A stretch of DNA of 39,253 nucleotides. Origin: Prochlorococcus sp. AG-459-E08. GTDB taxonomy: Bacteria; Cyanobacteriota; Cyanobacteriia; PCC-6307; Cyanobiaceae. Both the position numbers and the translations under genes were made by a program. A model generated the notes under the pieces. It saw only the letters and a program-made list of their open reading frames with translations, ran no database searches and was not told where the DNA came from. Positions 9,027 to 18,074 of this stretch are shown here, one piece after another (positions within the stretch are counted from its first letter, which is position 1; each line of letters opens with the position of its first letter). Where the stretch lies: assembly GCA_003209425.1 (NCBI GenBank), contig QCRB01000010.1:1-39253 (forward strand), given 5' to 3'.

Positions 9027-10202
9027 TTATAAAATTCCTAGCCTGTGTAAGGGGCCAGAACCTGCAATAAGTTCAATAAAAAGTATCAGAAAAACTATCA
9101 TGGCAACTCTTCCGTTCCAAACCTCAGAACTATTATTCCAACCCCATTGCCATTTCTCTTGAGGATAAAGTTTAACTTTTTCTGGCAACTGCGAAGCTTC
9201 TTCAATATTAACTAGAGGCCCTTCCAAACAAGAAACTACTAGATCACTAAGACCCTCAATAAAAGTAGGATGAGTATTTAAAGCCTTAACCCTGCGAAAG
9301 TTTTTAATACCAGCATTTTCAGCAATTTCTTTATATTCAATGTCAATTTCTTGCAATGTTTCAATATGCTCTCCAACAAAACTTATGGGGACTACAATCA
9401 GATCTTTAACTTTAGACTTTCCAAGATCTTCTAAAACTTCTTCTGTGTAGGGCTTCAACCACTCAACTGGGCCAACTCTACTTTGATAAGAAAGTGTATG
9501 AGAATTACTATGTCCTAAATATTTTTCCAACTCATCTATTATCAATAAAGAACAATCTTCAATTTGTTGTTTATATGGGTCTCCAGCTTCCTCTACATAA
9601 CTCTTAGGAACTCCATGAGCTGTAAAAAATATATGAGCATTAGAAGGTGATTCACAAAGTGAAATTTGTTCTGAAATTAATTCAACCATTGACTTTAAAT
9701 AACCTGATTGAGAGTACCAACTTCTTATGCATCTCATCGGGATTTTCTTAAAATCACTATCAGAATCTCGTAATTTTTTTAATTCCCTGAAGCTTGAGCC
9801 ACTTGTACTGATTGAAAAATGTGGATACAAGGGTAGTACAACAATTTGATCTATACCATCTGCTTTCATATCGGCTATTGCTGATTCTGTAAAAGGATGC
9901 CAATACCTCATTGCAATATAGGTAGTAGCATTCAATCCTTTATCCCTTAAATTAGATTGCAATTCTCTTGCTTGTTGTTCAGTTATCCTTCTTATTGGAG
10001 ATCCTCCACCTATAGATAGATAAGCCTGTTGAGAAGTAGTACTTCTAAGAGTACTAATTAACCAAGCTAAAGGCTTTTGGAAAGCAGGAAAAGGAGTCCT
10101 GATTATCTCTGGATCAGAAAACAAATTATATAAGAATGGACCTACATCATTAATACGTTCAGGCCCTCCTAAATTCATTAGTAAGATGCCTACTTTATCC
10201 AT
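9027..10202 (-). CDS. hemH: Ferrochelatase with C-terminal light-harvesting-like (CAB) helix
   Basis: Ferrochelatase inserts Fe2+ into protoporphyrin IX to make protoheme. The catalytic domain (about 1-320) starts [12 protein letters not shown] and shows the active His in FTAHGVP (H196) and the Glu in HIETLQEID (E281). A linker then leads to the last 36 residues, where [13 protein letters not shown] is the chlorophyll a/b-binding motif (ExxNGRxAM) of high-light-inducible proteins, followed by one membrane helix. This fusion is typical of cyanobacterial and plastid type II ferrochelatase. It is thought to anchor the enzyme in the thylakoid and bind pigment, coordinating heme with chlorophyll synthesis. 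ATG at 10200-10202. It is divergent from the recombinase gene across a 65-base gap. hemC of the same tetrapyrrole pathway lies at 36307. Confidence 0.97.
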   Translation of the reverse strand: MDKVGILLMNLGGPERINDVGPFLYNLFSDPEIIRTPFPAFQKPLAWLISTLRSTTSQQAYLSIGGGSPIRRITEQQARELQSNLRDKGLNATTYIAMRYWHPFTESAIADMKADGIDQIVVLPLYPHFSISTSGSSFRELKKLRDSDSDFKKIPMRCIRSWYSQSGYLKSMVELISEQISLCESPSNAHIFFTAHGVPKSYVEEAGDPYKQQIEDCSLLIIDELEKYLGHSNSHTLSYQSRVGPVEWLKPYTEEVLEDLGKSKVKDLIVVPISFVGEHIETLQEIDIEYKEIAENAGIKNFRRVKALNTHPTFIEGLSDLVVSCLEGPLVNIEEASQLPEKVKLYPQEKWQWGWNNSSEVWNGRVAMIVFLILFIELIAGSGPLHRLGIL

Positions 10203-10267
10203 TTAAAATTTATGGAGATTGAAAAACAACATTAAAAACGTCAATATAAGGACAATTATATAAGTTA

Positions 10268-11437
10268 ATGAACGTAATTCAGGAAATTAATAGTTTCAAT
10301 GATAAATTTGCTACTCAAGGCAGCAAACTAAGAATTGAAAAAAGGGGCGAGAAACTAAATATTAGAGGTTCACTACCTTCAAAAGAAGATAAGAACAACT
10401 TTAAAATTCAAAGAATATCGCTTGGTTTAAAGGCTGATATTTCTGGATTAGAGGAGGCTAAGAAAAAATTACAATTAATAAATTTGCAACTTGAATTAAA
10501 TCAATTTGACTGGATTAATTGGATAGTTAACCCCAACAAAAATGAAATAAAAAATAACTTTGAATTTCCAAATAGATTAAAACAATTTGAGGAATTTTTT
10601 TTTAAAGAAAATAAAAGTGATTATTTAAGTAGCACTAGAAAAACCACTTGGAGAAGTTCTTACAAACCTTATATGAAAAGAGTCCTCAATATTTATAATT
10701 ATAACGACAGTAGAGATTTAGAAAAAATCTTTCAAAAAACACTTGAAAGCTATAAGGAAGGGAGTAGGAGTAGAAAACAATGCGCCACTTCACTTAGTGT
10801 TTTAGCTAAATTTTTGGAGATTAAACTTCCAGAAAATTGGAAATTAAAGTCCAAAGGATATGGTCTAAATAAAGCAGGTTTTAGAGATCTCCCCACAGAC
10901 GAGATGATAGAAATACTATGGGAAAAGATCCCCAACAATTCTTGGAAATTTGTTTTTGGCCTGATGGCCACATATGGCTTAAGAAATCATGAAGTATTTT
11001 TTTGTGATTTAAGCTCTTTAACAAATTATGGAGATAAGATAATTAGAGTTTTACCAACAACGAAAACAGGGGAACATCAAGTTTGGCCATTCCATCCTGA
11101 ATGGGTAGAAAAGTTCGAGTTATCAAAACTTGGAGAGAATCCAAAACTACTACCAAATATTAATAAAGACCTTAAAACCACAACCTTGCAGAATATTGGA
11201 AAAAAAATTACTGACCAGTTTAAGCGTTACTCTTTACAAATAAAACCCTACGATCTAAGGCATGCTTGGGCAGTAAGAACAATTTTTTATGATTTACCAG
11301 ATACTGTGGCTGCCAGAATGATGGGACATTCGGTTAGCCTGCATACTCAAACCTATCACCACTGGATTACCAAAAGAGATCAACAACAGGCAGTCAATAA
11401 TGCACTTTTAAAAGTAAAGAGAGCTAAGAGTATTTAA
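10268..11437 (+). CDS. Tyrosine recombinase / phage-type integrase
   Basis: The 389-residue protein has an N-terminal arm-type DNA-binding region (about 20-70, EKRGEKLNIRGSL then GLKADISGLEEAKKKL), a core-binding SAM-like domain (about 100-200) and a catalytic domain (about 205-385). Active-site residues seen are R239 (GLRNHE), K266 (TKTGEH), R331 (YDLR), H354 (GHS) and the nucleophile Y363 (TYHHW). The usual His of the HxxR box is Tyr (Y328), a substitution some integrases tolerate. The gene is full length with no frameshift. No tRNA, att-like direct repeat, excisionase or phage gene lies nearby. Its neighbours are hemH and cobO, and base composition looks like the rest. It may be a resident, domesticated recombinase. 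cobO follows after 32 bases. Confidence 0.85.
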   Translation: MNVIQEINSFNDKFATQGSKLRIEKRGEKLNIRGSLPSKEDKNNFKIQRISLGLKADISGLEEAKKKLQLINLQLELNQFDWINWIVNPNKNEIKNNFEFPNRLKQFEEFFFKENKSDYLSSTRKTTWRSSYKPYMKRVLNIYNYNDSRDLEKIFQKTLESYKEGSRSRKQCATSLSVLAKFLEIKLPENWKLKSKGYGLNKAGFRDLPTDEMIEILWEKIPNNSWKFVFGLMATYGLRNHEVFFCDLSSLTNYGDKIIRVLPTTKTGEHQVWPFHPEWVEKFELSKLGENPKLLPNINKDLKTTTLQNIGKKITDQFKRYSLQIKPYDLRHAWAVRTIFYDLPDTVAARMMGHSVSLHTQTYHHWITKRDQQQAVNNALLKVKRAKSI

Positions 11438-11469
11438 AGATTTATAATTACTGAATAAATCAGAGCTAA

Positions 11470-12162
11470 ATGCGAGAAGAACCTTTCCCCTCCGAGAAAA
11501 TATTTAATCTTGATAGTCAGGCTAAAGAGCTTGGTATGGGAGGCAAACTATCGCCAGAGAGCAATGAGAGCTTATATAAAAAAAGGATGCAAAAAAGAAA
11601 AGATATTCAAGCTGAAAGGCTGCAAATTAGAAAAACCAAAAAAGGATTATTGATAGTTTTTACTGGGAATGGTAAAGGTAAAACAACTGCAGCTTTAGGA
11701 ATGACCTTAAGGACGATAGGGCACGGCTATAAAGTTGCAATAATTCAATTTATTAAAGGGGGATGGACCACTGGAGAAGAAAAAGCACTTAAAAATTTTT
11801 CTTCAAATATATCTTGGCATTCGTTAGGAGAGGGATTTACATGGGAAACGCAAGATAGAATTAGGGATGCAAAATTAGTTCAGGAAGCATGGGGATTGGC
11901 GAAAGAATATATAAAAAATGAATCTTATAAGCTTATAATTCTTGATGAAATTAATATAGCTACAAAACTTGGCTATCTTGATTCAGAAGAAATAATTACC
12001 TTTTTAAAAACTTTAAATAATAGAAAAAATCATATTGTTTTAACTGGAAGAGGAGCATCTGATTCAATAATAGATTACGCTGATCTAGTTACAGAAATGA
12101 AGCTTATAAAACATCCTTTCAAAGAGCAAGGAATAAAAGCACAAAAGTGCGTTGAGTTCTAG
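11470..12162 (+). CDS. cobO: Cob(I)yrinic acid a,c-diamide adenosyltransferase
   Basis: CobO/BtuR transfers the adenosyl group of ATP to the cobalt of a corrinoid, a late step in (pseudo)cobalamin synthesis. The 230-residue protein has a Walker-type P-loop GNGKGKTTAALGM (66-78), used unusually to bind ATP as adenosyl donor, then IIQFIKGGW, the LDEINIA acidic motif and VLTGRGAS near the C-terminus, all standard for the family. The first 55 residues are a charged extension. Its start is ATG at 11470-11472, 32 bases after the recombinase stop. It may be read from the same transcript. cobK at 28384 belongs to the same pathway, consistent with a B12-producing picocyanobacterium. Confidence 0.93.
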   Translation: MREEPFPSEKIFNLDSQAKELGMGGKLSPESNESLYKKRMQKRKDIQAERLQIRKTKKGLLIVFTGNGKGKTTAALGMTLRTIGHGYKVAIIQFIKGGWTTGEEKALKNFSSNISWHSLGEGFTWETQDRIRDAKLVQEAWGLAKEYIKNESYKLIILDEINIATKLGYLDSEEIITFLKTLNNRKNHIVLTGRGASDSIIDYADLVTEMKLIKHPFKEQGIKAQKCVEF

Positions 12163-12252
12163 TTAAAACAAATTAAATTTAATGATCTTAAGACAAGTTT
12201 AGAAATGTTTAAAGACGCAAGCAATATCTGAACAAAAAATAAATTCAGTACA

Positions 12253-12281
12253 TTTACTTGCTAAGGTCTTAAAAGTATGAT
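12253..12281 (+). promoter_or_regulatory. Probable pyrH promoter, leaderless transcript
   Basis: TTTACT at 12253-12258 and TATGAT at 12276-12281 are separated by 17 bases, the ideal sigma-70 spacing (4 of 6 and 5 of 6 consensus matches). The -10 box ends 6 bases before the pyrH ATG at 12288, so transcription would begin at or within a base or two of the start codon. No Shine-Dalgarno sequence precedes the ATG, which agrees with a leaderless message. Confidence 0.45.
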
Positions 12282-12287
12282 TATTTA

Positions 12288-12992
12288 ATGACTTACAAAA
12301 GAGTTCTACTAAAACTTAGTGGCGAAGCACTAATGGGTGAAAAACCTTATGGAATTGATCCTGCTATTGTTCAGTCAATTGCAGAAGACGTCTCAAAAGT
12401 AGTCGAAAAAAATGTACAACTTGCAATAGTTGTTGGGGGTGGGAATATTTTTAGAGGGCTTAAAGGGTCTGCAGATGGCATGGATAGAGCGACAGCTGAT
12501 TATGTGGGGATGCTAGCAACAGTAATGAATGCGATTTCACTTCAAGATGGATTGGAAAGAGTAGGAGTAGCAACTAGAGTTCAGACTGCAATAGAAATGC
12601 AAGAAATTGCAGAACCTTACATTAGAAGAAGAGCCATGAGACACTTAGAAAAAGGTAGAGTTGTAGTCTTCGGAGGTGGATGCGGAAATCCATTTTTTAC
12701 AACTGACACTACAGCAGCCTTAAGAGCAGCAGAGATAAATGCTGAAGTTGTCATGAAGGCTACCAAAGTTGATGGAGTGTATAATTGTGATCCCAATAAA
12801 TTTCAAGACGCAAAAAAATATTCTACTCTTAGTTATCAACAAGTTCTTAGTGATGAAATCGCAGTAATGGATAGCACTGCAATTGCGCTTTGCAAAGACA
12901 ATAATATACCTATTATGGTATTTGATATATTCAAAAAAGGGAACATCTCTAAAGCTGTTGCTGGGGAACCTATAGGTTCATTAATTAGTTAA
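12288..12992 (+). CDS. pyrH: UMP kinase
   Basis: PyrH phosphorylates UMP to UDP with ATP and is a hexameric member of the amino-acid-kinase fold, unrelated to eukaryotic UMP/CMP kinases. The 234-residue protein begins [17 protein letters not shown], with the KLSGE phosphate-binding loop, followed by [10 protein letters not shown] (UMP phosphate contact), [17 protein letters not shown] and [18 protein letters not shown], all hallmarks. Length is normal. A 125-base gap separates it from cobO. A promoter-like pair ends 6 bases before the ATG. frr follows 23 bases downstream, a pairing conserved in most bacteria. Confidence 0.97.
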   Translation: MTYKRVLLKLSGEALMGEKPYGIDPAIVQSIAEDVSKVVEKNVQLAIVVGGGNIFRGLKGSADGMDRATADYVGMLATVMNAISLQDGLERVGVATRVQTAIEMQEIAEPYIRRRAMRHLEKGRVVVFGGGCGNPFFTTDTTAALRAAEINAEVVMKATKVDGVYNCDPNKFQDAKKYSTLSYQQVLSDEIAVMDSTAIALCKDNNIPIMVFDIFKKGNISKAVAGEPIGSLIS

Positions 12993-13015
12993 AGCTTTTT
13001 TAAATTTTTTTTATT

Positions 13016-13564
13016 ATGAAAGAACAAGAAATTCAAGAAAATATGAATAAAAGTATTGAAGCTACTCAAAGAAATTTTAATACTATTAGAACTGGTAGAG
13101 CTAATGCTTCACTTTTAGACAGAATAAGTGTTGAGTACTACGGGGCAGAAACTCCAATCAAATCACTTGCCTCTATAAGTACTGTTGATTCACAAACGAT
13201 TTCGATACAACCGTTCGATATTTCATGTTTACAAGCGATAGAAAAATCTATTTCTATGAGCGATTTAGGTATTACTCCAAATAATGATGGTAAAGTAATA
13301 AGAATAAATGTTCCTCCCTTAACAGAGGAAAGAAGAAAGGAATTTTGTAAATTAGCCTCCAAATATGCAGAAGAAGGGAAAGTAGCTTTGAGGAATATTA
13401 GAAGAGATGCCGTTGATAAAGAGAAAAAAGACGAAAAAGATGGTCTTATTTCTATCGACGAATCGAGAGATAATCAAGCTGAAATTCAAAAAATTACTGA
13501 TAAATTTATTTCTTTAATAGAGACTAAATTGTCTGAAAAAGAGAAGGAAATTCTTAAGGTTTGA
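13016..13564 (+). CDS. frr: Ribosome recycling factor
   Basis: RRF, with EF-G, splits the post-termination ribosome into subunits. The product is 182 residues, near the standard 185. It shows the signature [18 protein letters not shown] (20-37), the domain II stretch [13 protein letters not shown], and [16 protein letters not shown] with [13 protein letters not shown] in the long three-helix domain I. The ATG at 13016-13018 has no strong Shine-Dalgarno; the preceding 23 bases are a T-rich run. It probably shares the pyrH transcript. Its stop (TGA) overlaps the TTG start of the next gene as TTGA, so the flavoprotein downstream is translationally coupled. Confidence 0.97.
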   Translation: MKEQEIQENMNKSIEATQRNFNTIRTGRANASLLDRISVEYYGAETPIKSLASISTVDSQTISIQPFDISCLQAIEKSISMSDLGITPNNDGKVIRINVPPLTEERRKEFCKLASKYAEEGKVALRNIRRDAVDKEKKDEKDGLISIDESRDNQAEIQKITDKFISLIETKLSEKEKEILKV

Positions 13565-14694
13565 AAGGATTTGACGTTGCAATAATTGGTGGAGGTTTAT
13601 CAGGATCTGCCACTGCTCTTAACCTATCAAATAAAGGATATTCGGTTCTAATTATTGAAAAAGAAAAATTCCAAGATTACAAACCATGTGCTGGGGGAAT
13701 GGCATCTGTAATGCAAAAATTTCTCCCTCTAGACATAACAGAGTCCATTGAGTCAAAAATTAAGAATGTAGAATTTAGATGGAAAGCTTCAGACAATGTA
13801 ATTGCTGATCTTACTGGTGAATCCCCATTCTGGATTATTAAAAGAGAGAAACTTGACCAATTATTACTCGATAAGTCCTTGAGTAACGGGGTTCAAATTA
13901 TAAGACCATTTTTGATAGAAAAAATCAATAAAAAAAATAATAAATGGGAAATTACTTGTGATAATAAATGTACATATCTATCAGAATTTCTTGTAATTGC
14001 AGACGGTTCCCAGTCTAAATGGGCTGGATATTTCAATTTAGGACCAAGAAATCCAAAATTTGCGAACACAATCTCACTAAGATTAAAAGGTCTAGGTGAT
14101 ATTCCTAAAGATGCGGTTAGATTTGAGTTTGGATTTATTAAATATGGGTTTGCGTGGGCATTTCCCCTAAAAGAAAGCTTAAATATTGGTTTAGGTACCT
14201 TTATAAATAATAGTCTCTTAGAAAATCAGGCCATAAATAAAAAAGTGATTAGAAGCTTCGGTTTTGATGATTTTCCTCATAAAACAATTAATAAGAAACT
14301 GAGAATATGGAACGGCTTCCACCGTATTAATGGTGACAAAGTTTTAGCAGTTGGAGATGCAGCTTCTCTATGTGATCCATTCTTAGCTGAAGGAATTAGA
14401 CCATCTTTAATTAGCAGTTTTTATGCAGCAGAATACATAGATCAGTGCATATCAGGGAAAGTAGATGATTTAAATCTTTATACGAAAGAAATTAACAAAA
14501 TATGGGGGAAATCAATGGCTTGGGGGAGGAGAATAGCACAGGTATTTTATAGATTTCCCAGAACTGGATACCAATTAGGTGTCAAAAGAAAAACAGCACC
14601 CAAACGTATTGCTCAAATATTATCAGGAGAAATGAGTTATGAAGATATTGCAAAAAGAGTTATCAGAAGGCTTTTAACAAATAGTGGAACCTAA
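13561..14694 (+). CDS. Geranylgeranyl-reductase-like FAD-dependent oxidoreductase
   Basis: The 377-residue product is a class A flavoprotein of the geranylgeranyl reductase (GGR) family. FAD-binding elements are the N-terminal [17 protein letters not shown] dinucleotide fold (4-20), the PCAGG motif (42-46) near the isoalloxazine ring, and [18 protein letters not shown] late in the protein. It is shorter than and different from ChlP, the chlorophyll phytyl-chain reductase, so the substrate is not known; isoprenoid lipids or quinones are possible. Translation starts at TTG (13561), overlapping the frr stop by four bases; there is no better start downstream before the FAD motif. It converges on the transaldolase gene with a 22-base T-rich gap. 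Family firm, function open. Confidence 0.82.
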   Translation: MKGFDVAIIGGGLSGSATALNLSNKGYSVLIIEKEKFQDYKPCAGGMASVMQKFLPLDITESIESKIKNVEFRWKASDNVIADLTGESPFWIIKREKLDQLLLDKSLSNGVQIIRPFLIEKINKKNNKWEITCDNKCTYLSEFLVIADGSQSKWAGYFNLGPRNPKFANTISLRLKGLGDIPKDAVRFEFGFIKYGFAWAFPLKESLNIGLGTFINNSLLENQAINKKVIRSFGFDDFPHKTINKKLRIWNGFHRINGDKVLAVGDAASLCDPFLAEGIRPSLISSFYAAEYIDQCISGKVDDLNLYTKEINKIWGKSMAWGRRIAQVFYRFPRTGYQLGVKRKTAPKRIAQILSGEMSYEDIAKRVIRRLLTNSGT

Positions 14695-14716
14695 TTTTTT
14701 TTATTCAAACTTAAAT

Positions 14717-15718
14717 TTAGTTAGCAGAAATTAATTTATGATTTTTAATTTCTGAATATCTCTTAAGTAATAGCTCTTCTAATTCTTCTATAGCCTTACT
14801 GAAGCCAGTGATACCTTCACTAAGCTTCTCACTAGCCATTTGATCTTCTAACATGCTTAATCTGAAATCTTTTTCTTCATATTTATAGTCAATAGAATTA
14901 TTTATTTGGCTACTTACATCTAATTTTCTAATTAACTTTCCTTTTTCTTTTTTCAATTCCTCAAGAAATTTTGGTGCTATTGTTAAAAGATCACAACCTG
15001 CTAATTCTTTTATTTCATCAAGATTTCTAAAACTAGCTCCCATTACTTCTGTCTTGAATCCTTTTTCTTTAAAATACTTATAAATTTGCGTAACCGAAAT
15101 AACACCAGGATCTTCAGCACCAATAAAACTAGTTTTACCAGTTTTTGCTTTATGCCAATCCAATATACGACCAACGAACGGGGAGATTAAGGTTATCTTT
15201 GCATTTGCACAAGTTACGGCTTGGCAGAAGTTAAAAAGTAAAGTTAAATTGCATTTAATATCCTCTTTTTCCAAAATTTCAGCTGCTTTAATTCCTTCCC
15301 ATGTCGCGGCAATCTTAATTAAGATTCTTTCCTTTTCGATACCAAAATTTTTGTAGAGATTGATTAATTTTCTTGCTTTTTTTACCGTAGCTTCTGTGTC
15401 AAAGCTTAGTCTTGCATCAACTTCTGTAGATACGCGCCCTGAAATAATTTTCAATATTTCTTTACCAAAAAATACTGAAACTTGGTCTACAGTTTCTTTA
15501 ATTAATTCAATTTCAGAGAATCCATTGGGCAATGTGTTTTCTGAACTTTCTAAAGCTTTATCAATTAATTTCACATAGTCAGGGTTCTTAGCAGCAGCTA
15601 GTATTAATGAAGGATTAGTAGTAGCATCCCTTGGTTGGAATTTTTTTATCGAATCTAAATCACCAGTATCAGCAACAACAACAGTCATTGAGGACAATTG
15701 TTCTAAAGTTGATTTCAT
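14717..15718 (-). CDS. tal: Transaldolase
   Basis: Transaldolase moves a dihydroxyacetone unit between sugar phosphates in the pentose phosphate pathway. In Prochlorococcus it is linked to night-time NADPH production, and cyanophages carry a related talC. Typical segments are [26 protein letters not shown] (near the N-terminus, motif split here by the family's DATTNPS signature), [14 protein letters not shown] with the Schiff-base Lys, [11 protein letters not shown] and GAEDPGV. Starting at the ATG at 15716-15718 gives 333 residues, the usual size; the frame stays open to an earlier ATG at 15763, but the extra 15 residues ([15 protein letters not shown]) resemble no transaldolase N-terminus. 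It is the last gene of a leftward run after ftsI's 47-base gap region upstream, but is probably transcribed alone. Confidence 0.95.
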   Translation of the reverse strand: MKSTLEQLSSMTVVVADTGDLDSIKKFQPRDATTNPSLILAAAKNPDYVKLIDKALESSENTLPNGFSEIELIKETVDQVSVFFGKEILKIISGRVSTEVDARLSFDTEATVKKARKLINLYKNFGIEKERILIKIAATWEGIKAAEILEKEDIKCNLTLLFNFCQAVTCANAKITLISPFVGRILDWHKAKTGKTSFIGAEDPGVISVTQIYKYFKEKGFKTEVMGASFRNLDEIKELAGCDLLTIAPKFLEELKKEKGKLIRKLDVSSQINNSIDYKYEEKDFRLSMLEDQMASEKLSEGITGFSKAIEELEELLLKRYSEIKNHKLISAN

Positions 15719-15810
15719 ATCCAGATAATCATATATACATATATAACCTAGCTTTAATTCCAAATGAAATCATCAAATAATGAACTAAATATCTATAAAG
15801 TGGGAAAATT

Positions 15811-17562
15811 TTAGGGTTTTTTAACAATCATTCCATTATCTTTAATTTTAGGAGGTAACTTTTCAATTACTATTAAACTCTCGATAATTTCTTTTGCAAC
15901 TGGTACTGCAACAGTTGAACCATATGCATAAGATTTGGATGGCTCATCAACAACAACGAGGATTACATATTTCGGATTATTAACTGGCAAGACGGCTACA
16001 AAACTACAAACTTTTTTACTTGTATAAACACCATTTAAAGCTTTTTGAGAAGTACCTGTTTTTCCAGCTATTCTATAACCCTCAATTTTCACTCCTGATC
16101 CACTACCTTTATCAACTACGCTCTCCATCCATTCAAGAACAGTTTTAGAGACCTCATATGAAAAAAATTGTTTTTTGGGATGTTTATTAACTCTTTCTTT
16201 GAAAGTAGAGGTTACATGAGGAGTAACTTCAAAACCCCCATTTGCTAAAGCAGCATGAAGTTGAACCAATTTAAGTGGCGAGATTGAGAACCCTTTACCA
16301 AAAGAAGTCACTGCAGGCTCAATTGATTGATTTACAAATAAATCTTTTCTCTTTAATTGCCCTACAGTTGATTCATATAAGTCAGTCTCTAAATTTTTAT
16401 TTATACCTAAATTGTTGAGCCAATCCCAATAAATTTTAGGATCTAAATTTTGCATTATTTTTACCATCCCAACATTACTTGAAACCTGCAACACTTTTGG
16501 ATAATCAATGTATCCATTACCTTTTTTATCCCAATTAGAAAGTGTCCATCCTCCAACATTAATCTTTCCATTATCTTCTACTAAACCATCTTTCTGGATT
16601 ACTTTTTCTTCTAAGGCTAAAGCAAGATTAATGGGTTTAAAAGTTGAACCAGGCTCAAATAAATCTTGAGAATACCAACCCCTAAAGATTTCAGAATCAT
16701 ACTGCCAAAATTTATTCGGATCATATGAAGGGACCGCAACCAAAGAAAGGATCTGACCATTATTAACATCCATAACTATTGCAAATCCTTTCTTTGCTTT
16801 CCACTTGCTTACTTGTTTTGATAATGCATTAAATGAAGCTTTCTGCAACTTTGAATCTAAAGTGAGGCCTAAAATCTTGTAATCAGGAATAAAATCACCC
16901 GAGGCAGAATTGTCAGGTAGAGGGGTTCCATCTCCTCCTCTTTTAATTAGATGACTTTTACGAAAAACTTTAATTTGATTATCTAAATGCAGCTCTAAAC
17001 CTGCTGAACCTATATTCTCATCATTAACAAAACCGACAAGATTAGAGTAAAGCGCCCCTTGTGGATAATATCTTTGCGAATATTGAAACAAATCAAGTCC
17101 GCTTATTTGAAGGTTTTTAATCTTTTCTGCCTTTTCATCTGAAATTTTATCCAAAAGCTTGATGCCACTTTTTTTATTGTTAAATTTTCCCAAGAGTATT
17201 TCATCATTTATATCCAGAATAGGTGACAATTTTTTTGCAACTTCTTCAATACTGCGAATTCTGTTAATTGGATCACCAGGAAAATTAAAATATTTTGGGT
17301 GAGCCCATAATTTATAGAGTGGTTTGTCGTAAGCAATTAGTCTATTATTTCTATCAACAATTGATCTCCTTTTTTTTAAGGAGTTAGTTTTAGAAGATTG
17401 TATTAATCTAGCTTTCGTTTGCAAATCAGAGGCATTAAAGACCTGCAATTTGACTAGCCTGCCAAACAAAGAAAATATTAACAGAAAACTAAAAATGGAG
17501 AGGAATTTAAATCTCCTTTGATCAAGGGAAGCTAGACGAACAATTTTTTTGTATTTTTTCAT
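15811..17562 (-). CDS. ftsI: Septal peptidoglycan transpeptidase (PBP3 type)
   Basis: FtsI is the class B penicillin-binding protein that cross-links septal peptidoglycan during division. One membrane helix (about 19-38) is followed by a dimerisation domain (with RRSIVDRNNRLIAYD) and the transpeptidase domain. The three active-site motifs are intact: STFK (306-309), SSN (361-363) and KTGT (501-504). The product has 583 residues from the ATG at 17560-17562; the frame also allows a TTG one codon earlier. No PASTA domains are present. The ATG overlaps the stop of the upstream small membrane protein as TGATG, so the two are translationally coupled, as ftsL and ftsI are in many bacteria. Numbering here is from that ATG. 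Confidence 0.95.
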   Translation of the reverse strand: MKKYKKIVRLASLDQRRFKFLSIFSFLLIFSLFGRLVKLQVFNASDLQTKARLIQSSKTNSLKKRRSIVDRNNRLIAYDKPLYKLWAHPKYFNFPGDPINRIRSIEEVAKKLSPILDINDEILLGKFNNKKSGIKLLDKISDEKAEKIKNLQISGLDLFQYSQRYYPQGALYSNLVGFVNDENIGSAGLELHLDNQIKVFRKSHLIKRGGDGTPLPDNSASGDFIPDYKILGLTLDSKLQKASFNALSKQVSKWKAKKGFAIVMDVNNGQILSLVAVPSYDPNKFWQYDSEIFRGWYSQDLFEPGSTFKPINLALALEEKVIQKDGLVEDNGKINVGGWTLSNWDKKGNGYIDYPKVLQVSSNVGMVKIMQNLDPKIYWDWLNNLGINKNLETDLYESTVGQLKRKDLFVNQSIEPAVTSFGKGFSISPLKLVQLHAALANGGFEVTPHVTSTFKERVNKHPKKQFFSYEVSKTVLEWMESVVDKGSGSGVKIEGYRIAGKTGTSQKALNGVYTSKKVCSFVAVLPVNNPKYVILVVVDEPSKSYAYGSTVAVPVAKEIIESLIVIEKLPPKIKDNGMIVKKP

Positions 17563-17990
17563 CAATATCCCATTTGATATCTGCTACCACTTAAACCTTC
17601 AGTGAAACTACTTAAATTTTTCTTAAATAAACTTTCTTTTTTTTCTGCAATTTTATCTAGATAGATTAAATCTTCAGGTTTAGTTTTTCTATAAATAATG
17701 AGAGACTCAAGTTCACCAATATAAAATTCCTCAATTTTAGAAATATAATCAATAAGATTGTTATTGAGAGCTCTTGTTTTAGATAAAGTTTTGTATGTAT
17801 TCGACCATTCCCTTTGACTATTAAATGATAAGAAAAATAATATAAAAATTAAAACTAAAAGAGAAATATTTATAGCGTCGAATACTTGATGTATAAATTG
17901 AGTGCTGAGTTTAGATATTTTTTCTGACTTTTTTTGACTTTGGTATGAAGCTTCTTTTTTTAAATTAGATTTTGCACCATATGGATTCAT
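17562..17990 (-). CDS. Small bitopic membrane protein, candidate FtsL
   Basis: The 142-residue protein has a basic N-terminal cytoplasmic segment (1-37), one hydrophobic helix (about 38-56, NISLLVLIFILFFLSF) and an extracytoplasmic region with helical heptad-like character (about 60-125). No sequence signature names it. Size, topology and position directly upstream of, and overlapping, ftsI (TGATG) are those of FtsL, a divisome protein that is poorly conserved and usually missed by similarity. Cyanobacterial FtsL homologs are hard to recognise, so this is a reasoned candidate, not an identification. ATG at 17988-17990. The upstream CPBP protease gene ends 85 bases away. Confidence 0.6.
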   Translation of the reverse strand: MNPYGAKSNLKKEASYQSQKKSEKISKLSTQFIHQVFDAINISLLVLIFILFFLSFNSQREWSNTYKTLSKTRALNNNLIDYISKIEEFYIGELESLIIYRKTKPEDLIYLDKIAEKKESLFKKNLSSFTEGLSGSRYQMGY

Positions 17991-18074
17991 TAATTATTTT
18001 TTTGTAATAAAAGAAGTCTTATTAATTAAATAAACATCTTTTAGTTTGATTCGCAAGTAATACAATTAAATTCT

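Noticed and set aside
10203-10267. Attachment site for the recombinase
   Set aside because: No tRNA end, and no direct repeat of it was seen around the gene; the gap is a plain AT-rich divergent promoter region.
12163-12287. Possible tRNA or small RNA in the cobO-pyrH gap
   Set aside because: No cloverleaf or TYC-arm motif is visible; only AT-rich sequence and the pyrH promoter.
15719-15763. 15-codon N-terminal extension of transaldolase
   Set aside because: The extra residues do not resemble the family and the internal ATG gives the standard length.
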